Under the pieces are notes generated by a model that saw only the letters and a program-made list of their open reading frames with translations, made no database searches and was not told the DNA's origin. From assembly GCF_014697625.1 (NCBI RefSeq), contig NZ_JACJSG010000027.1:1-64000 (forward strand): 64,000 nucleotides of DNA, given 5' to 3'. Made by a program: the position numbers and the translations under genes. Below, one piece after another: positions 7,180-15,708 of the stretch (the stretch's first letter is position 1; every line of letters starts with the position of its first letter). The stretch comes from Anabaena azotica FACHB-119 (GTDB lineage: Bacteria; Cyanobacteriota; Cyanobacteriia; Cyanobacteriales; Nostocaceae).

Positions 7180-10143
7180 TTATGAGGAGTGAGATTGTTC
7201 TAAATTGATTTGCGTAAGTAGCTGCATAACCGTAGCATCAAAAGCGCGTTTAAATTCCGGGTCTGAAGCGTAACGTTTATATAGATCAAGTTCGCGTCTA
7301 CGTTCTCTATTGATGGCTTGTTTAATTAACTCTTCTAAAGCGAGGCGGCGATTTTGTTCGTCTGAGTTGTTGAGGACTTGATTTTGGTAATCAGAATTGT
7401 CAATGACGTGTTTAGCTATATTAATGAATTTTACCCGTTGTTCTTGCGGCGTAGCATCCCAGCCTGTAAAAAAGCGATTGTTAAAGGCTGTGACTATATC
7501 ATCAAGGGGGTCTTTTTGTGGTGCGTCGTTGTGATAACCGCGCAAGTTAGAGTTTTGTGGGTCAATTTCCGCTTCTGAAGCATCAAGTTCAATGCTGTAG
7601 TTGAGTTTAACTCGCTCAATACCGTAGGTGGAAAGGTCTACACTTTCTAGGAGTTCATCTTGTTCTTGGTGAGGATTTTTTACAGCCAACTTGGGAATAA
7701 GAAATTTAAGAAACCAATGCAGCATTTCCCACTGCATATTGTTATAGGGAATGATACAAGCTACCTGCCCATAAATTTTGACGAATTGTTTTGCTTTAAT
7801 TTTAAAGTCAATTTTGGGTTCATGTCCTAGTTCTAATTCGGAATTAAAACGAGTTGCGGCAATATCAATTAAAGGGCTTAGTTTCTCGGCTTCAGCTTTA
7901 TTGAAAAATAACTCATTGAATTGTTCGACTTCGTACCATTCGTAAACCCCTACATCATCCAAAGCTTCTTTGAGGTCATGCAGGACATTAACATCAGTTG
8001 GTTCGCTTAAAGTTGTGGCAGTATAGAAGGGGTCAAAGGCTGTTTTAATATCGCTAACTGTATTGTAAAAATCAAGTATAAAAGTGTCTTGTTTACCCAT
8101 TTTCTCATTACAGCGATTGAGCCGGGATAGGGTTTGCACTGCCAGCACCGATTGCAATTTTTTATCAACATACATGGTGTGCAGTAAGGGTTCATCAAAT
8201 CCAGTTAAGAATTTATTGGCGACAACTAAAATTTTGTATTCGTCTTTTTTAAACTCATCAGGAATATCTTTACCGGGAAATCCGTTGATGATGTCTTCGG
8301 TATATTCGATGCCGTCTACAGTCTTTTTTCCTGAGAAGGCGATGATGGCTTTAAAGGGTGCTTTCGCTTGTGTTAAAGCGTCTCTGATGGCGAAGAAATA
8401 GCGAATTGCCGCTTCAATGTTGCGGGTAACTACCATTGCTTTGGCTTTACCTTTGAGCTTTTTGGGTTGCCATACTTGCTCAAGGAAATGGTTAACTATG
8501 ATATCAGCTTTGGTGGCGATTGTTTGTTTATGTCCTTCTACATAAGCGCGAATTTTTTTCTGAGATTTGGCGGTGTCGAAGATGGGATTATCTTGAATGG
8601 ATTTTTGGATTTCGTAATAGCTTTTATAGGTGGTGTAATTAGCTAGTACATCCAAAATAAAACCTTCTTCTATTGCTTGTTTCATAGAATAAAGGTGAAA
8701 CGGCACAAATTTATTTTCTGCTATGGGCTGACCAAATTTTTCTAGAGTGGCATTTTTGGGTGTGGCGGTAAAGGCAAAGTAGGAGGCATTTTTACCAAAT
8801 TTGCGTCCTGCCATTGCCTTGAGAATTTTTTCTTGAATGTCTTCGGGTTCTTCCTCATCCTCTTCTTTATTGAGGGTCATATTTAAGTTATCAGCAGCTT
8901 TGCCGCTTTGTGAAGAGTGGGCTTCATCGATAATGACGGCGAAAGTTTTGTGACTTAAATCTTCAATACCATCGACAATAAAGGGGAATTTTTGAATTGT
9001 CGTAATAATAATTTTTTTACCGTTCTCTAGAGCTGTTTTTAATTCTTGGGAACTGGTGGTATGGGCGATAATGTTTTTAACTTGGGAGAAATCTTTGATG
9101 TTGTCTTTGAGTTGTTTATCAAGAATGCGTCTATCTGTGACTACTACAACGGAGTCAAATAGGGGACTGTCTGCACCTTGGGCGTAGAGTTCGATTAATT
9201 GATATGCTGTCCAGGTGATGGAGTTAGATTTACCTGAACCTGCGGAATGTTGGATGAGATATGTCTGTCCTGTACCGTGGGTTCTGGCGTGGTCTAGGAG
9301 TTGGCGGACTACATCAAGTTGGTGATAGCGGGGAAAGTAGAGGTTTTTTTGGGCGAGGGGTGTTTTGTTGTCGCCGGGGATGAGAATGGCGAAGTGTTCA
9401 ATAATGTTGGTGAAACTTTGGCGGGTAAGTATAGATTCCCACAGGTAGGCGGTTTTGTGTCCATTGGGGTTTGGTGGGTTCCCTTTACCAAAGTTAAATC
9501 CTTTGTTGAAGGGGAGAAAGTAAGTTGTTTCCCGGTCTAGCTTTGTTGTCATCCATACTTCATCGGTATCTACGGCAAAGTGGACAAGACAACGGGCAAA
9601 TTGTAACAGTGGTTCTTGGGGGTTACGGTCTTCTCGGTATTGTTTTTTGGCGTGGTAAACTGTTTGTCCTGTCCAAGGATTTTTTAATTCCATCGTGGCG
9701 ATCGCAAATCCATTCACAAATAAGACAATATCAATGGATAAGGCTGCATCTTTTTCGGAGTAATGCACCTGACGGGTAATTGAGAAGATATTTTTAGCAA
9801 AATTTTCAACTATAGCCGGGTTGACATCGTTGTAGGGCTGGCTGTAAAGCAATGTGAGATGGGCATCATCGATGGATAATCCTTTTTTGAGGACTGAAAG
9901 AATGCCATCTTTTTTAATTTTGCGATCGCACCGTTCTAAAATCAATCTCTCCCAGTTGGGGCGGTCTTGGAGTTTGGCTAGTTCTTCCGGTTGGGTGGTA
10001 TGCAAAAATCGCCAGAACTTCTCCCTGTCGATAGCAAACTCCCGGTCAAAGTCTGCGGGGTTTCCTGCTTCATAGCCAGCGCGTTGAACGAGTGCATTTG
10101 TTATACAGTTTTCTAGTGCTTGCTCGTTGGTTTGGCTGACCAT
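7180..10143 (-). CDS. hsdR: Type I restriction enzyme, R (HsdR) subunit
   Basis: 987-aa restriction/translocation subunit. The N-terminal PD-(D/E)xK nuclease has D138 and E152-x-K154 (TMELKNP). The SF2 helicase motor has Walker A AGSGKSNS at 301-308 and DEAH at 406-409 (IIDEAHSSQSG). Later motor motifs include FAFTATP, VVANKFLTGFDEP and QTLSRLNR. All key residues are present, so it should be active with HsdM and HsdS encoded upstream on the same strand. A 270-bp gap that holds xisH/xisI relics separates it from hsdS, so it may have its own promoter. Confidence 0.95.
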   Translation of the reverse strand: MVSQTNEQALENCITNALVQRAGYEAGNPADFDREFAIDREKFWRFLHTTQPEELAKLQDRPNWERLILERCDRKIKKDGILSVLKKGLSIDDAHLTLLYSQPYNDVNPAIVENFAKNIFSITRQVHYSEKDAALSIDIVLFVNGFAIATMELKNPWTGQTVYHAKKQYREDRNPQEPLLQFARCLVHFAVDTDEVWMTTKLDRETTYFLPFNKGFNFGKGNPPNPNGHKTAYLWESILTRQSFTNIIEHFAILIPGDNKTPLAQKNLYFPRYHQLDVVRQLLDHARTHGTGQTYLIQHSAGSGKSNSITWTAYQLIELYAQGADSPLFDSVVVVTDRRILDKQLKDNIKDFSQVKNIIAHTTSSQELKTALENGKKIIITTIQKFPFIVDGIEDLSHKTFAVIIDEAHSSQSGKAADNLNMTLNKEEDEEEPEDIQEKILKAMAGRKFGKNASYFAFTATPKNATLEKFGQPIAENKFVPFHLYSMKQAIEEGFILDVLANYTTYKSYYEIQKSIQDNPIFDTAKSQKKIRAYVEGHKQTIATKADIIVNHFLEQVWQPKKLKGKAKAMVVTRNIEAAIRYFFAIRDALTQAKAPFKAIIAFSGKKTVDGIEYTEDIINGFPGKDIPDEFKKDEYKILVVANKFLTGFDEPLLHTMYVDKKLQSVLAVQTLSRLNRCNEKMGKQDTFILDFYNTVSDIKTAFDPFYTATTLSEPTDVNVLHDLKEALDDVGVYEWYEVEQFNELFFNKAEAEKLSPLIDIAATRFNSELELGHEPKIDFKIKAKQFVKIYGQVACIIPYNNMQWEMLHWFLKFLIPKLAVKNPHQEQDELLESVDLSTYGIERVKLNYSIELDASEAEIDPQNSNLRGYHNDAPQKDPLDDIVTAFNNRFFTGWDATPQEQRVKFINIAKHVIDNSDYQNQVLNNSDEQNRRLALEELIKQAINRERRRELDLYKRYASDPEFKRAFDATVMQLLTQINLEQSHSS

Positions 10144-10260
10144 AGGATGTCCGTTTGATTTTATACTTGTATGATTCCTATGATAACTGCTTATACAGTG
10201 GGCAGGAAGTGATCAGAAGGTTGTTTGTGTAAAATCAGGAGATCGCTAATTATAGTATTT

Positions 10261-10308
10261 TTAAATCGTTGCTTGAATAGGTTGGCGATATTGGGTTAGA
10301 GTATTCAT
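10261..10308 (-). pseudogene. Relic of a xisI start
   Basis: Read on the minus strand, MNTLTQYRQPIQATI then stop. It aligns with the start of the intact XisI nearby (MDKLAKYRECVQSLL) at M, L, Y-R and Q. Its ATG overlaps the stop of the xisH relic at the same GTGCAATG junction seen in the intact pair at 12731-12747. Only 15 codons remain. Confidence 0.7.
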
Positions 10309-10409
10309 TGCACAATTTCCTCCTGTTGCACATTTACGATAATTAATTGCAGGTTGTTTTGGCGGGTAATGAGTTGAAGTGATAAAAATTGGAAAAATAT
10401 TAATTCAAT
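10305..10409 (-). pseudogene. Relic of a xisH 3' end
   Basis: Minus-strand reading gives IELIFFQFLSLQLITRQNNL and then QLIIVNVQQEEIVQ and a stop. The intact XisH C-terminus reads FFQFEFTQAAIQRYQLLLIV then QEVIVQW. FFQF, I-x-R, LIV and QE-x-IVQ coincide with matching spacing. The fragment lies directly downstream of hsdS, whose end it abuts, and the rest of xisH is gone. Confidence 0.75.
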
Positions 10410-10413
10410 GCCA

Positions 10414-11703
10414 CTATATTTTTATTTTTCCTGTAACGGCATTAGCAATATAAATACTTTTTAGTTCCTCGTATAAATTAATACTGTTCCCAATATTTTC
10501 AATTTGCTGCTCAAACTCGGTTTCTTTTAAAGAGAGAATTTTAGCAATTTTTTTTTGTTCTTCAAAAGGTGGGGTAGGTATGTAAACAACACTCAACCTA
10601 TTTGGGTTTAAGTTAGCTTGATTTAAACTTCTCAATGCAAGACTACGAATATACTTTAAAAATAATAAGTCATTTAATAAATAATTAAACCAAACAGGCT
10701 CAACATCTTCAGTAACTCTCAATCTTACTAAATATGATGCGAAAGTCACATTATCGCTTTTTTTACCTTGAAATATTCCACTTTTGCCTACTAAATCAAA
10801 GCTGTTTGTTCTATTAAAAAGAATATCATTAGGCTCTAGAATCAAGTCATCAGGAATATTATTGAGATATCCAGTATTTTTTAATATGACTCTTCCAGCT
10901 TGAATGTGACCCATATTCAAGTATTTATAATCTCCTTCAGATAAAGCACTTTCAGAAAGTCCATAATCCATACTTTTTAGTAGGTGTTTTAGTTTTCTTA
11001 CCTCCCAATGCTCAGGAATTTCCCCTATCCATTCAACGCCACTATCCCGCATAGGTGCTTGAGGGTTTAGCCCTTTGGTGACAGCTTGATTGATGAGAAT
11101 GGATTTTTGCTCTTGTAGCAGTTTTATGAGATGCTGTTTTTTAGCTATGGCTTCATCAATTTCGGCAGTAGTGCGTTCTATAAAAGCAACTATTCGTTTT
11201 TGTTCTTCAGAAGTAGGTAGTGGAATAGGAATTTTTTTAAAATCTTCATAGTGCATATCCCATTGTCCTGTTCGGACACCACAGGACAAAGCATTGTAAA
11301 CACCTATATAGGGTTTTGAACGCAGTAAATAATGCAAAAATTTGGGTTCAACTTTTTCTGACTTCACTCGGCATATAATGTAGGCAGGACTGACAATTCC
11401 TTGATAATCACTAACCCCCATTGAGCCTTGCCAAGCCTTCATTTTGTTGATAACAAGGTCGCCAATCTCAACAACTTTGTAGCTAGAAATATCTAATCCA
11501 GTTGCATTGTGATTATCATCACGAGAATCTTTGAGCAAAACTCCATATTCTCGGTAAACTGAGAGAACTGGGAAATCAGGCCGATTCCTTTTACTTTTTA
11601 ATTCTGTCACTGCACGGATATTTTGTAAATCCCAATGTTCTGGTATTTCTCCTAACCACTCAACCCCACTATCCTTATAACTTTCATACTTGGGAAAAGC
11701 CAT
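10414..11703 (-). CDS. hsdS: Type I restriction specificity subunit HsdS
   Basis: 429-aa DNA-recognition subunit with two target-recognition domains. Each begins with the same hallmark: YKDSGVEWLGEIPEHWDL near residue 8 and MRDSGVEWIGEIPEHWEV near residue 217. Each is followed by a conserved helix (TSEEQKRIVAFIERTTAEID near 163, FEEQKKIAKILSLKETEFEQ near 378). The protein sets the bipartite target sequence shared by restriction and methylation. It lies 39 bp downstream of the retropepsin-like gene and is part of the minus-strand hsdM operon. The two domains differ in sequence, as usual, so the site cannot be read from the protein. Confidence 0.93.
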   Translation of the reverse strand: MAFPKYESYKDSGVEWLGEIPEHWDLQNIRAVTELKSKRNRPDFPVLSVYREYGVLLKDSRDDNHNATGLDISSYKVVEIGDLVINKMKAWQGSMGVSDYQGIVSPAYIICRVKSEKVEPKFLHYLLRSKPYIGVYNALSCGVRTGQWDMHYEDFKKIPIPLPTSEEQKRIVAFIERTTAEIDEAIAKKQHLIKLLQEQKSILINQAVTKGLNPQAPMRDSGVEWIGEIPEHWEVRKLKHLLKSMDYGLSESALSEGDYKYLNMGHIQAGRVILKNTGYLNNIPDDLILEPNDILFNRTNSFDLVGKSGIFQGKKSDNVTFASYLVRLRVTEDVEPVWFNYLLNDLLFLKYIRSLALRSLNQANLNPNRLSVVYIPTPPFEEQKKIAKILSLKETEFEQQIENIGNSINLYEELKSIYIANAVTGKIKI

Positions 11704-11742
11704 TATTCAACCTCCCCCAAACTTACCAACTGCTGCAACAAT

Positions 11743-12153
11743 CTATTCATCTTTAGGTTTAACCTCAAACTCCAACTTGGAGCGATAGAAACACACATCA
11801 AACTCTAGAAAAAAGTTAGTTTGTCCTAAAATCAGAGGAACATTAGCTTTGTTTACCCAAGCAAATGCAAGTCGAACAGGAGTATAATCAGCAATTTTTA
11901 CATTCATAAAAAACGGCATTGCTCCTTGTTGACTCAAATTACCAGCCAGTTGGATAATTGCCCGATTATCATCCCAAACAGCACCTAACTGAATCCCAAT
12001 TTCATAAGGTAAAACATTAATTGTTGCACCACTATCAACCAAGCCTAGTGCCTCAATGTTACTACCATCACTTCTGTACAATAAAAGCGGTAGCCGAGGT
12101 AAACTATCAAACTCATTTTGAGATGGATTGGTGGTTGAATATCGAAATCGCAT
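11743..12153 (-). CDS. Retropepsin-like (clan AA) aspartic protease family protein
   Basis: 136 aa. LVDSGATINVLP near residue 37 is the D-S/T-G-A active-site loop of retroviral-type aspartic proteases. PLILGQTNFFLEFDV near residue 105 is the matching conserved glycine region near the C-terminus. Such single-domain proteins would act as dimers. It is 4 bp from the upstream 69-aa gene, a pair often found together in cyanobacterial genomes and resembling a toxin/antitoxin-style module in layout. Why it sits inside a restriction-modification operon is unknown. Proteolytic activity is inferred from the motif. Confidence 0.7.
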   Translation of the reverse strand: MRFRYSTTNPSQNEFDSLPRLPLLLYRSDGSNIEALGLVDSGATINVLPYEIGIQLGAVWDDNRAIIQLAGNLSQQGAMPFFMNVKIADYTPVRLAFAWVNKANVPLILGQTNFFLEFDVCFYRSKLEFEVKPKDE

Positions 12154-12157
12154 AAAA

Positions 12158-12367
12158 TTAGGAAGGTTCTACAGGCTGTATTGCTTCCATCAGAATTGCA
12201 CCAGCCCCAAAAGTATCATAAGGTGTTGGTAAATCATAAGTCTTAAACGGCTGTAGCGGGGCAATATCCTCACTCTTTTCTAAATCTTCTGCCAAAATGC
12301 GAATTAGCTTCAGTTTCTCAACTTGAGAAAGCTGTCGGACAGCAGGTAATAATTCAGCTAGTGTCAT
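12158..12367 (-). CDS. Small protein paired with retropepsin-like gene
   Basis: 69 aa. An N-terminal helical half (TLAELLPAVRQLSQVEKLKL, then RILAEDLEK) resembles the N-terminal segments of cyanobacterial antitoxin-like small proteins. The C-terminal half is Pro-rich and probably disordered. It is directly followed by the retropepsin-like gene with a 4-bp gap, so the two are likely translationally coupled. No known function. Confidence 0.6.
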   Translation of the reverse strand: MTLAELLPAVRQLSQVEKLKLIRILAEDLEKSEDIAPLQPFKTYDLPTPYDTFGAGAILMEAIQPVEPS

Positions 12368-12407
12368 ACTTTCACCCTATTATTTGCAATTAATTTATTT
12401 TACCAAT

Positions 12408-12743
12408 CTAAGCCACACCATAATCTGTATACTGCCGTTTATAAGCAGGTTGTAAACCCAAAACAATATCCTCTCGTGGTACACCCATTGCTACCAATTC
12501 CTCAGCCGGATTTTGGTCAGTTAAATTTTGCTGTAACCAAATCTTTTCATCTTTAATATCAAAATGAATGATACAGCGATAAACACGCTTTAAACCTTCC
12601 CATCCTACATTCATCCACTGATAATGGTCGCGCTTGTCATCAAAAATTAGCTGTACTTCCACTTCACCAAGAGCGATATCTTCGTTAGCATAACGAGTTA
12701 ATAAACTTTGTACACACTCCCGATACTTAGCTAATTTATCCAT
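12408..12743 (-). CDS. xisI: XisI-family protein
   Basis: 111 aa, full length. MDKLAKYRECVQSLLTRYA at the start, DHYQWMNVGWEGLKRVYRC in the middle, and PREDIVLGLQPAYKRQYTDY at the end are the conserved blocks of the XisI family. XisH and XisI were named for controlling excision of the fdxN element in Anabaena, together with the recombinase XisF. Here no recombinase or fdxN element is nearby. It overlaps xisH by 13 bp and sits inside a type I restriction operon, so a role in excision is unlikely. Confidence 0.9.
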   Translation of the reverse strand: MDKLAKYRECVQSLLTRYANEDIALGEVEVQLIFDDKRDHYQWMNVGWEGLKRVYRCIIHFDIKDEKIWLQQNLTDQNPAEELVAMGVPREDIVLGLQPAYKRQYTDYGVA

Positions 12744-13147
12744 TGCACAATTACCTCCTGTACAGGCTCATAGACAATTAATAAAAGCTGATACCTTTGG
12801 ATAGCTGCTTGTGTAAACTCAAACTGAAAAAACGTCTCGTAAACATCTAAAGGAACAGCTAAATATAATAAGCGGTCGGGTTCAGTTGCTTCTAATGCTA
12901 ATCTATAGCTTAAAAACTGACCTAAAGCTGCATAAAAATCAGTCACAGCTGAGGGATTGAGAAAACTTTTAATTTCTACTGCTATTTTCTCACCTTGTCG
13001 CTCTGCTGCTAAAACTCTTTCTGCTCCTAAATCAATTTGAAAGTTAACGTTACCATACTTAAATTTTAACGGGTCGGCTGTAATCACCCATTGTTCTTTT
13101 TGGAGAGCTTTTTTGACGTTTTCATGGAAGATATCTTTAGCAGACAT
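12731..13147 (-). CDS. xisH: XisH-family protein with endonuclease-like fold
   Basis: 138 aa. The sequence has a PD-(D/E)xK-type arrangement: D39 (FQIDLGAERVLAAE) and E58-x-K60 (IAVEIKSF), plus a conserved helix AVTDFYAALGQFLSYRLAL. This is typical of XisH and suggests a Holliday-junction- or restriction-like nuclease core. Its ATG overlaps the hsdM stop by one base, which makes translational coupling with hsdM likely, and it overlaps xisI by 13 bp. This close packing shows that the pair is part of the hsd operon and not a chance neighbour. Confidence 0.9.
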   Translation of the reverse strand: MSAKDIFHENVKKALQKEQWVITADPLKFKYGNVNFQIDLGAERVLAAERQGEKIAVEIKSFLNPSAVTDFYAALGQFLSYRLALEATEPDRLLYLAVPLDVYETFFQFEFTQAAIQRYQLLLIVYEPVQEVIVQWIN

Positions 13148-15483
13148 CAGTTTATCTCCCCAAAACTCACCAACCGCTTCAATAACCCTTCCGTCTCACG
13201 TTCCAATTGCAAAAGTTCCGCCGTGACTTCCTCTAATTTTCTCAACGGCTTGTACTGATAAAAATACTTGTTAAAACTAATCTCATAACCAATTTGCGTT
13301 TTATCCAAAGCTATCCACGCATCAGCCACATGGGGACGCACTTCCTGCACAAAATAATCGTGTATTTGTGCTTTCAACGGGATATTTTCTGTATCTCGCA
13401 ATTCACTATCGGCTTCATACTCCACCCATTCCCCCGCTTTCTTCCCAGGAAAATAACCATAATCAAGTAAATTATCCTCAGTTGTACCCAATTGGGTTAA
13501 TAAATCACTCAGTTGTTCACCCTTCAATTTATGTACCTTCTTCACCACCTTTTGCGCGTTTTCATCCCGCCAACTAACAGCATTTAAAATCTGATTCTTC
13601 TCACTGTTTGTTAACTTAAACCCCAACAACTTTAATGCTGTATCAACAGCAACAACAAACTCATTAAAATCAAGTGATAATTCATCTTCTACCGCTTCCA
13701 TTAAACGCTCACCCACAATCATTAAATTGCGTTGTGCTTCCCAAATTTTAGGTGAGAATAAATCTTTTCTAGCTTTGGGAGATAGGGCAATTTCTTCACT
13801 GTCAATATAGTCCTCAATTGCCTTCTTATGTATATCTAATTTTGTATAAATCTCCTCACCCCATTGCTCATAAACCCATGCCATCACCTCACGCAGCGCA
13901 GGCTGATAACGCAATGTCGCCACCCGTTCCGGCGTAAATTGTGCCGCTAAACGTAAAGGGCGTTCAACTGTAATTTTGTAGAATCCAAAATCTTGATTAT
14001 CAAATACTTTAGAAATACCTTGATTGGGCATTTCTAAATAAAGGTGGGTAATTTTCTCAATATGCTCCTTGGTAAACTCGCAATTTTTTGCCCCTAAATT
14101 CTTACGTAACTTTTGATATAGTTCCGAAGCATCAATTAATTGTACCTTGCCCTTTCTCTGCGTTGTTTTTTTGTTAGATAAAACCCAAATATATGTAGTA
14201 ATCCCAGTGTTATAAAATAAATTATTAGGCAACTGGATAATTGCCTCTAACCAGTCATTTTCAATGAGATATCGGCGGATATTACTTTCTCCGCTACCTG
14301 CATCTCCGGTAAACAGCGAAGAACCATTGTGAACTGAAGCAATGCGGCTACCCAATTGATTCTCATCTAGCCGCTTCATTTTGCTAACCATATCCATCAA
14401 AAACAGCAATTGCCCATCGGAAGAACGGGGAATGGCGGGGACTATTTCTGATTCACCTCGAAAATTTTTCAGTACCACCTCAAAGCGACCATCTAAAATA
14501 TCTTTGCCATCAAGAATGTATTTTTGATCTGATTTATACGACTTACCATAAGGCGGATTTGATAACATAAAATCAAACCGCATCCCGGTAAATTCATCTG
14601 TTGCTAAAGTCGAACCAAACTTGATATTTTCCGGGTCATTGCCCTTAATCATCATGTCAGATTTACAGATGGCGTAGGTTTCGCCGTTCACTTCCTTACC
14701 ATACAAATAAACCGCCGCTTGATATTTAATTTCTCCCGCTAAATCTTTAATAAAATCCTGTGATTCTGTTAGCATTCCCCCCGAACCGCAAGCACCATCA
14801 TAGATAGTAATTACTGGCGGTAATTTATCTTTAACTGGGATAAATAATAGATGAGTCATCAGCTTAATCACTTCGCGGGGGGTGAAGTGTTCGCCGGCTT
14901 CTTCGTTATTTTCTTCGTTAAACTTGCGGATTAATTCCTCAAATACATAACCCATTCCCAGGTTACTTAATCCTACAAGTTTTCGCCCATCTGGGTCTAA
15001 GGTATCGTGGGGACTGAGGTTAATGTAAGGTGAGGTGAATTTCTCCAGCACATCCAATAATACATCCGCCTGCACCATGCGCCGAATTTGGTTGCGGAGT
15101 TCAAATTTCTCAATAATTTCCTTAACGTTGTCGCTAAACCCGTCTAGATAAGCTTTGAAATTTGCTTCTAATATTTGACGGTTATTCGCAGCCGTTTTGA
15201 CTAATTTCTTTAACGTCCAGTCAGAGGTGTTGTAAAATACATAACCCGATGCTTCCCGCAAAGCCACAGGGTCAAGCACCGTAAAACCTGCTTCCTCTCG
15301 CTGAAAACGCACTTCTTCCATCACTGCATCTTTCGTTTCTTCCAACAAACAATCTAGCCGCCGTAAGACAAACATCGGCAAAATCACATCCCGATACTTA
15401 CCCCGCACGTAGACATCCCGTAGACAATCATCAGCGATCGCCCAAATGAAGGAAACGATTTTGTTTTGCAGCGATAAATCCAT
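13147..15483 (-). CDS. hsdM: Type I restriction-modification DNA methyltransferase, HsdM
   Basis: 778-aa N6-adenine methyltransferase, first gene of the minus-strand operon. An N-terminal helical domain comes first (DCLRDVYVRGKYRDVILPMF). It is followed by SAM-binding motif I at 229-236 (DGACGSGG) and the catalytic NPPY at 309-312. The protein is longer than the common ~520-aa HsdM, because a long C-terminal extension (after about residue 520) is fused on. The extension ends in the SFNKYFYQYKPLRKLEEVTA region typical of the large cyanobacterial form. The stop overlaps the xisH start. Confidence 0.95.
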   Translation of the reverse strand: MDLSLQNKIVSFIWAIADDCLRDVYVRGKYRDVILPMFVLRRLDCLLEETKDAVMEEVRFQREEAGFTVLDPVALREASGYVFYNTSDWTLKKLVKTAANNRQILEANFKAYLDGFSDNVKEIIEKFELRNQIRRMVQADVLLDVLEKFTSPYINLSPHDTLDPDGRKLVGLSNLGMGYVFEELIRKFNEENNEEAGEHFTPREVIKLMTHLLFIPVKDKLPPVITIYDGACGSGGMLTESQDFIKDLAGEIKYQAAVYLYGKEVNGETYAICKSDMMIKGNDPENIKFGSTLATDEFTGMRFDFMLSNPPYGKSYKSDQKYILDGKDILDGRFEVVLKNFRGESEIVPAIPRSSDGQLLFLMDMVSKMKRLDENQLGSRIASVHNGSSLFTGDAGSGESNIRRYLIENDWLEAIIQLPNNLFYNTGITTYIWVLSNKKTTQRKGKVQLIDASELYQKLRKNLGAKNCEFTKEHIEKITHLYLEMPNQGISKVFDNQDFGFYKITVERPLRLAAQFTPERVATLRYQPALREVMAWVYEQWGEEIYTKLDIHKKAIEDYIDSEEIALSPKARKDLFSPKIWEAQRNLMIVGERLMEAVEDELSLDFNEFVVAVDTALKLLGFKLTNSEKNQILNAVSWRDENAQKVVKKVHKLKGEQLSDLLTQLGTTEDNLLDYGYFPGKKAGEWVEYEADSELRDTENIPLKAQIHDYFVQEVRPHVADAWIALDKTQIGYEISFNKYFYQYKPLRKLEEVTAELLQLERETEGLLKRLVSFGEIN

Positions 15484-15576
15484 GTAATTTGTAATTAAAA
15501 AAGCTATTATTTGTAGGCTGGGTAATCCCTACCAAAAACATGATACTGGGTTGTCTGCACCTGGGTGGTTTAATAT

Positions 15577-15665
15577 AGCAGGTAACAGGTAACAGTCTTT
15601 AAAGCCTGTTCTTATAAGCATTTTATGCTTAGTCGGTGTCCTAACCTATCAGGGGATTGCTATAC
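15577..15665. repeat. TATAGCAGG...CCTAACCTATC repeat, copy 1
   Basis: Starts with ATAGCAGGTAACAGGTAACA, then contains an ATTTTATG core, and ends with GTCCTAACCTATC then TTGCTATA. The same ends and core recur at 58852-58954. A truncated inverse lies at about 6718-6752. It fills most of the gap between hsdM and the NACHT gene. Confidence 0.6.
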
Positions 15666-15708
15666 ATTATTTTTTACCACCCAGGCACAGAGTTTACATC
15701 ATACTCAA

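Noticed and set aside
12408..13147. XisH/XisI as sign of an excisable fdxN-type element
   Set aside because: No XisF-type recombinase, no fdxN and no flanking site repeats are seen; the genes are coupled to hsdM instead.
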